A DNA stretch of 64,000 nt from Lachnospiraceae bacterium (GCA_022845895.1 AP025573.1:1274501-1338500), one strand, 5' to 3'. Counted from the stretch's first letter, positions 27,321 to 36,374 are shown. Program-made: numbers and translations. The notes: generated by a model not told the origin, from the letters alone.

Positions 27321-27349
27321 TTGATACTTTTATAAGGATATAATATAGT
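27321..27349 (+). promoter_or_regulatory. Promoter for the ECF transporter operon
   Basis: TTGATA (27321-27326) and TATAGT (27344-27349) are 17 bp apart, about 38 bases before the first start codon. No TPP riboswitch conserved segments are recognisable in the 210-base leader region. Confidence 0.5.
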
Positions 27350-27386
27350 AAAAAACGGTCATAGTGTACCAAAGAGGAGGAAGAAG

Positions 27387-27947
27387 ATGAATCTAAAATG
27401 GAAGACAAAAGAAGTAGTAATTGTAGCAATGGTTGCAGCGGTGGTAGGTGTCGTATATACGATTATGGATTATCTGTATATGCCGCTGTCTTCTCTGCTT
27501 GGGCCTGTTTTCATGGAATTGACGTTCGGCATATATCTGCTGTCAGCTTCCCTGCCTATGTATATCGTCCGCAAGCCCGGCTTTGCATTGTTCGGCGCGC
27601 TTGTCACAGCATTTGTCAATCTGCTGATGGGCAGTGCTTACGGAATCCAGCTTATTCTTGCAGGTACGCTGCAGGCAGTTGGAATGGAAATCGGCTATGC
27701 AGTCTATAAGCGCTACGAGGGGAATATGATCAATATGACAGTGGGAGCTGTGCTCGGTGCACTCTGTGTGCTTGGAAGAGACTGCGTGGTGTTCGGCTAT
27801 CTCACGTTAGGGGCAGCAACATTTACAGGTATTGTAATCGTAAGGCTTTTCAGCGCAGTTGTCATCGGAATGCTTCTGACAAAAGGCATTACGGCAGGAC
27901 TTAAGAAGACAGGGGTGCTGCGCGGTTTTAAGTGTGCAAAGGTATAG
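27387..27947 (+). CDS. ECF transporter S component, YkoE type
   Basis: The 186-residue substrate-binding membrane subunit has about five or six spans. The block E-L-T-F-G-I-Y, then Y-I-V-R-K-P-G-F-A-L, N-L-L-M-G-S-A-Y-G-I, and L-Q-A-V-G-M-E-I matches the YkoE pattern as I know it. That subunit is linked in Bacillus to uptake of the thiamine precursor hydroxymethylpyrimidine. The next two genes supply the ATPase and transmembrane coupling subunits. Because no TPP riboswitch is seen, the substrate assignment stays open. Confidence 0.75.
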   Translation: MNLKWKTKEVVIVAMVAAVVGVVYTIMDYLYMPLSSLLGPVFMELTFGIYLLSASLPMYIVRKPGFALFGALVTAFVNLLMGSAYGIQLILAGTLQAVGMEIGYAVYKRYEGNMINMTVGAVLGALCVLGRDCVVFGYLTLGAATFTGIVIVRLFSAVVIGMLLTKGITAGLKKTGVLRGFKCAKV

Positions 27948-27952
27948 CTGTT

Positions 27953-29743
27953 ATGGAGCAGCCGGTACATAAAAAATTAATTGAAATGGAACAGGTAAGC
28001 TTTGCCTATGACGGGGAGGAAGCCCCGGTATGGCAGGGCTTAAACTGTTATTTTGAAGAAGGTACGGTCAATCTGCTGCTTGGACCAAGCGGGTGTGGGA
28101 AAAGTACGCTTCTCTATATGCTGAACGGGATTGTCCCTAACTTTTATGAAGGAACGGCTGAAGGACATATCTGGTTTAAAGGGGAGGATATCCTGGAGAA
28201 GAAGACAAAAGATATGGTACAATACGTGGGGATGGTATTCCAGAACCCGGAGACTCAGTTCTGTACATTTACGGTAGAGGACGAGCTTGCGTTCGGGCTG
28301 GAGAATGAGAATGCTCCAAGAGACGAGATAGACAGCCGCATCGACGAAGCGCTTGACATGGTAGGGATGGGGACGTTCCGCAAATCTCTGCTCACAAGCT
28401 TGTCGGGAGGGCAGAAGCAGAAGATTGCCATTGCATCCGTCCTAGTGATGCAGTCTGAGATTCTTATATTGGATGAGCCGACGGCAAACCTGGATGCAGT
28501 AAGCAGGACAGAAGTGTTCTCCCTTCTTAAGCAGCTGGTTGATAGATATGGCAAGACCATCATACTCGTGGAACATAATCTGGAACAGCTGCTTGACAAG
28601 ACTGGGCATGTAATCGTGCTGGACGGTCGGAACAAGGTATGTCTGGAAGGCAGCGCGTCCCATGTTCTCCGAAACCTCGTGTACAATCCTGAATTCCGTA
28701 ATCTCAATATCTTTCTCCCGGAGAAATACCTCATAGTGAAGGAGTGGATATACGCGCTGGATTGTGTACCCCAAGTGGTGGATTTCAGAGAGAGGCAGCT
28801 GGCGGACAGAGGGGAAGCAATCATACCCATAGAGGAGTTTGCAGGACTGCTCCGGAAACTGGCGGTGTTTTCATCCGTGAATACGTGCAGCGGTGCGGCA
28901 CATCGAAGCGTGGACAAGGTGGTGGAGGCATGCGGTCTCGGTTATGCATATCCGGGCAGGGAAGACGCAGTGCTTAAGCGTATCGATATAAGGATTGAAA
29001 GGAAAGATTTTGTTGCTGTCGTAGGAGCGAACGGAGCGGGCAAGTCAACATTCCTCAAAGTGCTGTTCCGGGTGCTTTCTCCATATCAGGGCTCTCTGCG
29101 GGTGGGCGGCAATGAACTGGACAGCTATGACAAAAAGCTGCTGTACCGTGATTTCGGGCTCGTATTCCAGAATCCGGAGGACCAGTTTGTGACGAACAAA
29201 GTTTATGATGAGCTGATGTTCAGCCTGAAGAAGTCAGGAATGAGTGAGGCAGAGAAGGAAAAGCAGGTAAACGGTATGCTGGAAAGGTTTCATCTGGATT
29301 CCGAAAGAGAAAAGAGTCCGTTTCTCTTAAGCCAGGGACAAAAACGCAGACTGAGCGTGGCAGCTATGCTGCTGACCGGCCAGAAGGTTCTGATACTGGA
29401 TGAGCCTACCTATGGTCAAGACTATGATAATCAGAGGGAACTCATGGAATTGATGCGTGAACTGAACAGGGAGGGTGTCACGATTATCGTTGTTACCCAC
29501 GATATGACGCTGGTAGCCGACTATGCAGACAAGGTAATCGTACTCGTGGATGGAAAGACGGAATTCTGCGGCCTGCCGGAAGATATATTCGATAACATGG
29601 AGGCGGTTAATGCGGGAAAGCTCCAGCTTCCTTCTTCCTGGAGCTTTTCCAGAGAACTACGCAGCTACGTGGGAGAGGTTCCATTTTTCTTCAGCAGAGG
29701 CCGGATGACTGATTATCTGATTCGGTGTGTTAAGGAGGTCTGA
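27953..29743 (+). CDS. ECF transporter duplicated ATPase subunit (YkoD type)
   Basis: Two ABC domains are fused in one 596-residue chain. The first has Walker A GPSGCGKST, signature LSGGQKQK and Walker B ILILDEP. The second (from about residue 325) has GANGAGKST, signature LSQGQKRR and VLILDEP. Both have the Q-loop followed by N-P-E, usual in ECF ATPases (FQNPETQF and FQNPEDQF). I preferred the ATG at 27953, just past the YkoE-like stop, to a GTG seven codons earlier inside that gene. Confidence 0.9.
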   Translation: MEQPVHKKLIEMEQVSFAYDGEEAPVWQGLNCYFEEGTVNLLLGPSGCGKSTLLYMLNGIVPNFYEGTAEGHIWFKGEDILEKKTKDMVQYVGMVFQNPETQFCTFTVEDELAFGLENENAPRDEIDSRIDEALDMVGMGTFRKSLLTSLSGGQKQKIAIASVLVMQSEILILDEPTANLDAVSRTEVFSLLKQLVDRYGKTIILVEHNLEQLLDKTGHVIVLDGRNKVCLEGSASHVLRNLVYNPEFRNLNIFLPEKYLIVKEWIYALDCVPQVVDFRERQLADRGEAIIPIEEFAGLLRKLAVFSSVNTCSGAAHRSVDKVVEACGLGYAYPGREDAVLKRIDIRIERKDFVAVVGANGAGKSTFLKVLFRVLSPYQGSLRVGGNELDSYDKKLLYRDFGLVFQNPEDQFVTNKVYDELMFSLKKSGMSEAEKEKQVNGMLERFHLDSEREKSPFLLSQGQKRRLSVAAMLLTGQKVLILDEPTYGQDYDNQRELMELMRELNREGVTIIVVTHDMTLVADYADKVIVLVDGKTEFCGLPEDIFDNMEAVNAGKLQLPSSWSFSRELRSYVGEVPFFFSRGRMTDYLIRCVKEV

Positions 29744-29745
29744 TC

Positions 29746-30552
29746 ATGTATACATATGAGTGGAAAGATTCTTTCCTACACAGGAGAAATCCTATCATAA
29801 AGTTATGCCTGATAATTATGGTCACGATACTGATCAGCCTGTCACTGTTTCCTGCACTGCCGCTCTGCACCTTTCTGTTGACACTGATGCTTGGGTGCAT
29901 TGGAGGGAAAATTCCTATTGGAATCATACTGAAGAAAATGCGGGTATTTCTCGGCATAGGTATCGCCTTTATGGTATTTATGCTGATTATGAAAGGAATT
30001 GACGGAGGAGGAGATACCTGGCATATATGGATCTTACATTGGAGCAGCAATGATTTGGTCAGCATACTGTCGCTTGGCATGAGAATCATATCCATTTCGC
30101 TCATGTCGCTTCTGTTTGTCGTTACCACAGACCCGAACGATCTTGTTCTGAGCCTCATTTTGCAGTTGGGCCTGTCTCCGGTACACGGCTATGCCGCGCT
30201 GGCAGCCTACCGATTTCTTCCTACGTTGCAGGAGGAGATTGAGAACATAAAGCTGGCACAAGAGATACGGGGAATTGAGTGGGACAAAGGATTCTTCCAC
30301 CGCTTGAGCACGCCGTTTCGGATTATGCTCCCGCTGTTGTGCAGCGCTGCCAGGAGGGGAGAACGAGTCGCGGCTGCTATGGAAAGCAGGGGGCTTGGCG
30401 CGGGTATTGACAGAAGCTATTACAAGCGGACAAAGACAGGCAGGGCAGACTGGCTCTTCGCAGGTGGTACTTGTCTGATATTTGCAGCGTTAACAGGAAT
30501 ATTGATATATGCCGGTATGTTCCGGTTCAGTTTTGGTTTTAATATAAAATGA
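29746..30552 (+). CDS. ECF transporter transmembrane coupling protein EcfT (YkoC type)
   Basis: The 268-residue protein has about four to five membrane spans and the two cytoplasmic coupling-helix motifs of EcfT with A-x-R-G: one near the R-G-I-E segment (AQEIRGIEW) and one near A-M-E-S-R-G-L. It starts two bases after the ATPase stop with AAGGAGG, clearly one operon. Confidence 0.88.
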   Translation: MYTYEWKDSFLHRRNPIIKLCLIIMVTILISLSLFPALPLCTFLLTLMLGCIGGKIPIGIILKKMRVFLGIGIAFMVFMLIMKGIDGGGDTWHIWILHWSSNDLVSILSLGMRIISISLMSLLFVVTTDPNDLVLSLILQLGLSPVHGYAALAAYRFLPTLQEEIENIKLAQEIRGIEWDKGFFHRLSTPFRIMLPLLCSAARRGERVAAAMESRGLGAGIDRSYYKRTKTGRADWLFAGGTCLIFAALTGILIYAGMFRFSFGFNIK

Positions 30553-30568
30553 TTGGAGAAGAAAGACG

Positions 30569-31306
30569 ATGCCGTTTAAAAGTGAAAAGATAACATATGG
30601 ACTGCCGCGTGACGCATATGAGCAGGAGAAAATGAATGCACTGGCCGATGACCTAAAGGGCGTTATAGGACTGGAAAAACAACTGGCGGGTGTACAGTTT
30701 TTCTTTACAAAAGAAGCGTACGATGCCTGTGAGGTCCAGGAGATAAAGGGGGGAGCCCCGTATTGTGTCATGGTACAGAAGGCGATAAGAGGAATGGAAT
30801 TCAAATCCAGACTCGAGAACCACAAATGCGACGGGGGAACGACTGCCCTTGCGTTAGAAAAGAGTACGGACAGGATTGAGAGCGGAACAGAATATTTCTC
30901 ATATAACCTGTACGATTCTCCAGCAGCCGCAAGGAGGCTCAGAAACAGTATTAAAAGCCTGCATGCATACAAGCCGCTTACATATGGGATTGTTGTCCGT
31001 CCATTCGTGAATTGTACGGAGCAGCCCGATGTCATAATCGGAATTGTCAACGCATACCAGTCGATGAGAATCGTCCAGGGCTATGAATATTATTCGGGAA
31101 TAAAACCGGAGATAGATATGGGCGCTATGCAGGGTATGTGTTCAGAAGTGACGGCGGCTCCATATATCACTGGGAACATGAACGTGAGCGTCCTCTGCCC
31201 AAGTACGAGAATGCTCTGCAGATGGGAGGAGTCTGACATGGCTGTCGGGATTCCGTTCCATCAGTTTGAAAATATAGTAAAAGGGGTGATGGCAACAAAA
31301 TATTAA
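30569..31306 (+). CDS. DUF169 family protein
   Basis: The 245-residue soluble protein belongs to DUF169, a cysteine-rich family of unknown function found in anaerobes and archaea. Conserved-looking segments are H-K-C-D-G-G (about 87-92), P-D-V-I-I-G-I-V-N-A-Y-Q-S-M (about 151-164), M-C-S-E (about 190) and L-C-P-S-T-R-M-L-C (about 209-217), ending with V-G-I-P-F. The cysteines could bind metal or iron-sulfur, but I cannot show this. It follows EcfT by 16 bases, so it is probably in the same operon and may act on, or sense, the imported compound. Confidence 0.75.
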   Translation: MPFKSEKITYGLPRDAYEQEKMNALADDLKGVIGLEKQLAGVQFFFTKEAYDACEVQEIKGGAPYCVMVQKAIRGMEFKSRLENHKCDGGTTALALEKSTDRIESGTEYFSYNLYDSPAAARRLRNSIKSLHAYKPLTYGIVVRPFVNCTEQPDVIIGIVNAYQSMRIVQGYEYYSGIKPEIDMGAMQGMCSEVTAAPYITGNMNVSVLCPSTRMLCRWEESDMAVGIPFHQFENIVKGVMATKY

Positions 31307-31391
31307 AAAAATAGTTCTAAATCGGAATCTCTCTTCATAGACTAAATAGTGACCGTGAAATACGATTCAGAGGAAGGGAGATTGTAAAATT

Positions 31392-32021
31392 ATGTCAGAT
31401 AAGATTATTGAAAACAACCAGGTAACTATTATGGGAGAGGTAGCAGGAGGATTCACATTCAGTCATGAAGTATTCGGTGAAGGATTCTACATGGTAGATG
31501 TGCTCGTAAAGCGCCTCAGCAACTCCGAGGACCGGATTCCGCTCATGATTTCAGAACGTCTCATCGACGTGACCCAGGACTATACCGGGGAATTTGTCAT
31601 GGCAAGCGGACAGTTCCGCTCTTATAACAGACACGATGAACAAAAGAACAGGCTTGTGCTATCCGTATTCGTAAGAGAAGTGTCTTTTATAGAGGAAGAA
31701 CTGGACGGTGCGAAGACGAACAGCATCTTCCTGGATGGTTACATATGTAAGCTGCCGGTGTACAGAAAGACTCCGCTTGGAAGAGAAATCGCAGACCTCC
31801 TGCTGGCGGTGAACAGGCCATACGGTAAATCAGATTACATACCGTGCATATGCTGGGGCAGAAATGCCAGGTTCGCATCCACGTTTGAGGTGGGAGAGCA
31901 CGTGCAGGTCAACGGCAGGATCCAGAGCAGAGAATATGTGAAAAAACTTTCTGAGACAGAGACTCAGAAACGCATCGCCTACGAGGTATCGGTCAGCAAA
32001 TTAGAATGTGTAGACGAGTAG
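31392..32021 (+). CDS. SSB-like protein with two OB-fold segments
   Basis: The 209-residue protein appears to contain two OB-fold halves. One runs from about 8 to 105 (NNQVTIMGEV ... RLVLSVFVREV) and one from about 112 to 205 (NSIFLDGYICKLPVYRKTPLGREIADLLLAVNR ... SVSKLECV). The second has the typical single-stranded DNA-binding protein pattern around T-P-L-G-x-x-I-A and W-G-x-x-A. It lacks the acidic DDDIPF-like tail of the main SSB, so it is probably a paralogue with a special role. AAGGAG precedes the ATG. Confidence 0.7.
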   Translation: MSDKIIENNQVTIMGEVAGGFTFSHEVFGEGFYMVDVLVKRLSNSEDRIPLMISERLIDVTQDYTGEFVMASGQFRSYNRHDEQKNRLVLSVFVREVSFIEEELDGAKTNSIFLDGYICKLPVYRKTPLGREIADLLLAVNRPYGKSDYIPCICWGRNARFASTFEVGEHVQVNGRIQSREYVKKLSETETQKRIAYEVSVSKLECVDE

Positions 32022-32050
32022 AAGCATTCCAGCCGGACAAGAGACTTTCA

Positions 32051-32079
32051 TTGACATATTTTAGTATTAATGATAGAAT
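32051..32079 (+). promoter_or_regulatory. Strong promoter for dapA
   Basis: A consensus TTGACA (32051-32056) is followed after 17 bp by TAGAAT (32074-32079), about 49 bases before the dapA start. There is no room for a lysine riboswitch downstream of it. Confidence 0.75.
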
Positions 32080-32127
32080 TTTTATGAATCTTAATAATAC
32101 ATATTGGTGAAGGTCAGGAGGTTTAAT

Positions 32128-33024
32128 ATGGCTATATTTAAAGGTGCCGGGGTGGCGGTTGTCACACCGTTTAATGAAGATGAAAGCATCAATTATGATA
32201 GACTGGATGAGTTAATTGACTATCACTGTAACAACGGTACAGATAGTATTATAATATGTGGTACTACCGGGGAATCGTCCACGATGACAGAAGAAGAGCA
32301 TCTTGCATGCGTGAAGTTCGCGATAGAACGCACGAAGGGCAGGATTCCGGTCATTGCGGGGACGGGCTCCAACTGTACGAGGACAGCGGTAGAGATGTCA
32401 AAAGATGCAGCCTGTTATGGGGCGGACGGCCTGCTTCTTGTGACGCCTTATTACAACAAGGCTACGCAGGCGGGGCTTATCGCTCATTACAAGGCAGTTG
32501 CGGAGGCTGTATCGGGGACACCGATTATTATGTACAGCGTTGCCAGCAGGACGGGATGTAATATCGAGCCGGCCACAGTGGCAGCATTAGTGAAAGAGAC
32601 AGATAATATCGTGGGCATCAAAGAAGCGTCGGGAAACATATCTCAGATTGCCAAGATCATGAGTGCGACAGACGGCAACATCGATCTGTATTCCGGCAAT
32701 GACGACCAGATCGTGCCGCTCATGTCACTGGGGGGAATAGGTGTCATCTCGGTATTGTCTAATATCGCCCCGCAGCAGACACATGATATCTGTGAGAAAT
32801 ATTTAAGCGGGGATGTGCAGGAAAGTGCGCGGCTTCAGCTGAAAGCAATTCCGCTTGCCGCCGAACTGTTCAGCGAAGTGAACCCGATTCCGGTGAAGCG
32901 GGCGATGAAGCTTATGGGAATGGACTGCGGTCCGGTCCGTATGCCGCTCACGGAACTTACGCCAGAACACGAGAAGACGCTGGCACAGGCGATGAAGGAT
33001 TATGGAATCAAAGTAGTTGAGTAA
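32128..33024 (+). CDS. dapA: 4-hydroxy-tetrahydrodipicolinate synthase
   Basis: The enzyme condenses pyruvate with aspartate semialdehyde, the first committed step to lysine and meso-diaminopimelate. The 298-residue TIM barrel has GTTGESSTM (about 44-52), the Y-Y-N-K segment with the catalytic tyrosine, and the Schiff-base lysine in V-G-I-K-E-A-S-G-N near 162. CAGGAGG lies six bases before the ATG at 32128; an upstream in-frame start adds eight residues without homology. An intrinsic terminator separates it from dapB. Confidence 0.96.
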   Translation: MAIFKGAGVAVVTPFNEDESINYDRLDELIDYHCNNGTDSIIICGTTGESSTMTEEEHLACVKFAIERTKGRIPVIAGTGSNCTRTAVEMSKDAACYGADGLLLVTPYYNKATQAGLIAHYKAVAEAVSGTPIIMYSVASRTGCNIEPATVAALVKETDNIVGIKEASGNISQIAKIMSATDGNIDLYSGNDDQIVPLMSLGGIGVISVLSNIAPQQTHDICEKYLSGDVQESARLQLKAIPLAAELFSEVNPIPVKRAMKLMGMDCGPVRMPLTELTPEHEKTLAQAMKDYGIKVVE

Positions 33025-33046
33025 ACATAGATTGTAATTGAATGTG

Positions 33047-33097
33047 AAAAGGATATCATATGTTGAGTTTGCATGACAGATATGATATCCTTTTTTT
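33047..33097 (+). terminator. Intrinsic terminator between dapA and dapB
   Basis: A 14-bp stem (33047-33060 with 33081-33094) encloses a 20-base loop and runs into a T-tract. It sits 25 bases before the dapB Shine-Dalgarno, so some transcripts stop here and dapB expression depends on readthrough or an unseen promoter. Confidence 0.75.
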
Positions 33098-33122
33098 AAT
33101 AGCAAGTAAAGGAGATTATAAG

Positions 33123-33881
33123 ATGGTCAGAGCGATAATGCACGGGTGCAACGGCAGGATGGGCCAGGTGATTACAGGACTTATCCGTGAAGATGAAGGG
33201 ATTGAAATTGTTGCGGGAATTGATGCATATACCGGGACGGAAAATGCGTATCCTGTATTCGAGAGCATAGCTAGCTGTGATGTGGAGGCAGATGTAGTCA
33301 TTGACTTTTCTAACGCAGGGGCGGCAGACGCGCTGCTTGACTACTGTACCGTCCGGAAGGTGCCGGTCGTGCTCTGTACGACAGGCCTGTCCGAAGAACA
33401 GCTGGCGAAGGTGGAAGAAGCGTCAGAGAAGGTAGCGGTGCTTAAGTCCGCCAACATGTCTCTGGGCATCAACCTGCTTCTGAAGCTTGTAAAGGATGCG
33501 GCAAAGGTTCTTGCAGGCGCCGGTTTTGACATAGAGCTGGTGGAGAGGCACCACAACCAGAAAGTCGACGCTCCGAGCGGGACAGCCATAGCGCTTGCAG
33601 ATTCCATCAATGAGGCGATGGACGATGCGTACACATATGTATACGACAGAAGCCAGGAGCGTAAGAAGAGAGAGAAGAAAGAACTTGGAATCTCGGCGGT
33701 GAGAGGCGGTACGATAGTGGGCGACCACGAGATTATCTTTGCCGGTGCAGACGAGGTGGTAGAGTTCAGACATACGGCGTACTCCAAAGCCATATTTGGC
33801 AAAGGCGCGGTAGAAGCCGCCAAGTATCTGGCAGGGAAGCCGGCGGGACGGTACGATATGTCGGATGTAGTTGTGCTGTAA
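33123..33881 (+). CDS. dapB: 4-hydroxy-tetrahydrodipicolinate reductase
   Basis: This is the next step after DapA, using NAD(P)H. The 252 residues start with the nucleotide-binding motif I-M-H-G-C-N-G-R-M-G (about 5-14). The catalytic motif E-R-H-H-N-Q-K-V-D-A-P-S-G-T-A lies near 138-152. AAAGGAG seven bases upstream supports the ATG at 33123 rather than a start 21 codons earlier that would lie within the terminator. Confidence 0.95.
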   Translation: MVRAIMHGCNGRMGQVITGLIREDEGIEIVAGIDAYTGTENAYPVFESIASCDVEADVVIDFSNAGAADALLDYCTVRKVPVVLCTTGLSEEQLAKVEEASEKVAVLKSANMSLGINLLLKLVKDAAKVLAGAGFDIELVERHHNQKVDAPSGTAIALADSINEAMDDAYTYVYDRSQERKKREKKELGISAVRGGTIVGDHEIIFAGADEVVEFRHTAYSKAIFGKGAVEAAKYLAGKPAGRYDMSDVVVL

Positions 33882-33898
33882 GGCAGACGGGAGGCGTT

Positions 33899-35851
33899 AT
33901 GAAAGAGTTAGAAGAAAGATATCTGGAAAGGCTTTCGGAACTTTATCCGACCATTGCAAAAGCATCGACGGAAATCATCAACCTGCAGGCCATCCTGAAC
34001 CTTCCGAAGGGGACAGAGCATTTTCTGACAGATATCCACGGGGAATATGAGGCGTTTTCTCATGTGCTTAAGAACGGCTCTGGTTCCGTGCGCCGTAAAA
34101 TTGATGATGTGTTCGGGAATACTATGAGTAGCAGAGATAAGCAGTCTTTTGCTACTCTTATTTATTACCCGGCAGAAAAGATGGAGCGGATAAAAAGGGA
34201 AGAGAGCAACATGGAGGACTGGTACCGGATTACGCTGTACCGCCTCATCGAAGTGTGCAAACGGGCTGCCAGCAAGTATACGCGCTCCAAGGTGCGCAAA
34301 GCGCTGCCGCAGGATTTCGCCTATGTCATCGAGGAGCTGATCACAGAGAAAGCGGAAGTGACGGACAAGGAATCTTACTACAATGCAATCGTGAATACGA
34401 TCATCAGGACAGGCAGGGCCGAGAAGTTTATCATCGCCATGAGCGAGCTGATTCAGAGGCTTACCGTGGATCATCTGCATATCGTCGGGGACATCTATGA
34501 CCGGGGGCCGGGACCGCACATTATCATGGACAAACTGATGGAACACCATTCGGTGGACATCCAGTGGGGCAACCATGATGTGCTCTGGATGGGGGCCGCG
34601 GCAGGGCAGAGAGGATGCATCGCCAATGTAATCCGCATCTGCGCAAGATACGGCAATCTGGATATATTGGAAGACGGATATGGAATCAATCTTCTGCCGC
34701 TTGCCACATTTGCCCTGAACACATATGAGGACGATGCGTGCGGATGCTTTAAGCTGAAAGGGGAGCCGAATTACAACCCGAACGAGATGCTGATGGACAT
34801 CAAGATGCACAAGGCGATATCCATCATCCAGTTTAAGGTAGAAGGACAGGTCGTGAAAAAAAATCCGGGCTTCAAGATGGATGACAGGAACCTTCTGCAT
34901 CATATCGACTATGATAAGGGAACGATAGAGATAGAAGGCAAGACATATGAACTGCTCGATACAAACTTCCCGACCATCGACCCGAAGCGCCCATATGCGC
35001 TGACGAAGGAAGAGGAAGATATCATGGAGCGGCTTGAGCAGGCTTTCCTTCACTGTGAAAAGCTGCAACGACACATGCGTTTCCTGCTGAACAAAGGCAG
35101 CCTTTATAAAGTGTATAACAACAACCTGCTGTATCATGGCTGCGTACCGCTGAAAGAAGACGGCACGCTAAAGCCGGTCCGTATCTTCGGAAGGTCATAC
35201 AAGGGCAGAAGCCTGTATGAAGTGCTGGAGAGCTATGTGAGAAAAGGGTTCTACGCACTGGACGAAAAAGAAAAAGAGCGGGGCAAGGATATCATGTGGT
35301 ATATCTGGCTGCACGAGAATTCCCCGCTGTTCGGCAAGGACAAGATGGCGACCTTTGAGCGTTATTTCCTGGCGGACAAGGAGACGCACCGGGAGAAAAA
35401 GAATCCGTATTATTCGATGCTGCAGGATGAGAAGGTAGTAGACAGGATACTGGCAGAGTTCGGACTCCCTCCGGAGGGCACGCATATCATCAACGGCCAT
35501 GTGCCCGTTAAGTCAAAGGACGGAGAGAACCCGGTAAAATGCGGGGGAAAAGTGCTTGTCATAGACGGAGGATTCTCCAGGGCTTATCAGAAAGAGACCG
35601 GAATAGCCGGCTACACGCTGATCTACAACTCATACGGCCTGATTCTCGTGGCACATGAGCCGTTTGAGTCTACAGACGCGGCTATCGAGAAAGAAAGCGA
35701 CATCCATTCTGACAGTACGATTGTCAAACGTGTCGTACAGCGCAAGATTGTCGGCGACACCGATGTAGGTAAAGAGCTGAAAGAACAGATAGCGGATCTG
35801 GAAGTGCTGCTGGAGGCATACAGAAGCGGCCGTATCGCCGAAAGAATGTAA
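33899..35851 (+). CDS. fbp: Class III fructose-1,6-bisphosphatase
   Basis: The gluconeogenic enzyme, of the Firmicute/Bacteroidetes class III type (Bacillus Fbp/YydE), has 650 residues, usual length. The calcineurin-like metal site motifs are H-L-H-I-V-G-D-I-Y-D-R-G-P (about 194-206) and W-G-N-H-D (about 222-226), with a later histidine-containing I-N-G-H-V-P-V-K. The start is supported by GGGAGG upstream. It follows dapB by 17 bases. Confidence 0.94.
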   Translation: MKELEERYLERLSELYPTIAKASTEIINLQAILNLPKGTEHFLTDIHGEYEAFSHVLKNGSGSVRRKIDDVFGNTMSSRDKQSFATLIYYPAEKMERIKREESNMEDWYRITLYRLIEVCKRAASKYTRSKVRKALPQDFAYVIEELITEKAEVTDKESYYNAIVNTIIRTGRAEKFIIAMSELIQRLTVDHLHIVGDIYDRGPGPHIIMDKLMEHHSVDIQWGNHDVLWMGAAAGQRGCIANVIRICARYGNLDILEDGYGINLLPLATFALNTYEDDACGCFKLKGEPNYNPNEMLMDIKMHKAISIIQFKVEGQVVKKNPGFKMDDRNLLHHIDYDKGTIEIEGKTYELLDTNFPTIDPKRPYALTKEEEDIMERLEQAFLHCEKLQRHMRFLLNKGSLYKVYNNNLLYHGCVPLKEDGTLKPVRIFGRSYKGRSLYEVLESYVRKGFYALDEKEKERGKDIMWYIWLHENSPLFGKDKMATFERYFLADKETHREKKNPYYSMLQDEKVVDRILAEFGLPPEGTHIINGHVPVKSKDGENPVKCGGKVLVIDGGFSRAYQKETGIAGYTLIYNSYGLILVAHEPFESTDAAIEKESDIHSDSTIVKRVVQRKIVGDTDVGKELKEQIADLEVLLEAYRSGRIAERM

Positions 35852-35957
35852 AAAAATCCCACCTGCCCTGATGCATATATTTCTATTAACTGCAAATATT
35901 ACTAGCAACAAGTAATACTTGATTTAATATGAATATACATGAAAGGGAGATTATGAC

Positions 35958-36311
35958 ATGAAACAGTGCAAGAAATTATTAGTTATGCTTATGTGTGTAG
36001 GCATAATCATGGGAGTAACAGCATGCGGAAGCGACAAGGACGCTGCAGATAACGGAGCTACGAACAACACGACGACAGGAGACAATACAGGCGATGCCAA
36101 CGACACGAACACGAATGACGCGACAGACGGCACACGTGATGAAGGCGTAGCAGATGAAATCGGAGACGACGTAAAAGACGGCGCAGAAGATATCGCCGAC
36201 GGTCTGGACGGTGACGACAGCCGTGACAAGAACACGACAGACAAGAATGCGAACGATAAAGATGTCAAAGGTAACGCATCAGAGAACAAAGCAGACGAAA
36301 GCAACAAGTAA
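35958..36311 (+). CDS. Small Asp/Asn/Thr-rich lipoprotein
   Basis: The 117-residue product has a lipoprotein signal peptide (basic K-K, a hydrophobic stretch, lipobox V-T-A-C at about 20-23). All the rest is a low-complexity hydrophilic tail in which Asp, Asn, Thr, Gly and Lys alternate. No fold or family is recognisable. Such tails are common in exported Firmicute proteins. AAGGGAG lies before the start. It stands alone and is followed by a hairpin. Confidence 0.65.
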   Translation: MKQCKKLLVMLMCVGIIMGVTACGSDKDAADNGATNNTTTGDNTGDANDTNTNDATDGTRDEGVADEIGDDVKDGAEDIADGLDGDDSRDKNTTDKNANDKDVKGNASENKADESNK

Positions 36312-36334
36312 GAAGCTGTAAACCAATCAGACAT

Positions 36335-36374
36335 GCCAGGGGCGGACCGCCAGAGAGGAGGTCCGCCTTCTGGC
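36335..36374 (+). terminator. GC-rich hairpin after the lipoprotein gene
   Basis: GGCGGACC (36341-36348) pairs with GGTCCGCC (36360-36367). An outer GCCAG/CTGGC (36335-36339 with 36370-36374) extends the stem. No T-run follows, so termination strength is uncertain. Confidence 0.45.

Noticed and set aside
27321..27344. TATAAT at 27339-27344 as the -10 element of the ECF promoter
   Set aside because: It is only 12 bases from the TTGATA box; TATAGT five bases later has the proper 17-base spacing.
27181..27386. TPP riboswitch upstream of the YkoE-type gene
   Set aside because: None of the conserved TPP riboswitch segments could be found by eye in this leader.
32022..32127. Lysine riboswitch upstream of dapA
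   Set aside because: A strong promoter ends about 49 bases before the start codon, which leaves no room for that large aptamer.
33908..35137. Minus-strand open frame opposite fbp
   Set aside because: Antisense shadow of a recognised enzyme gene.
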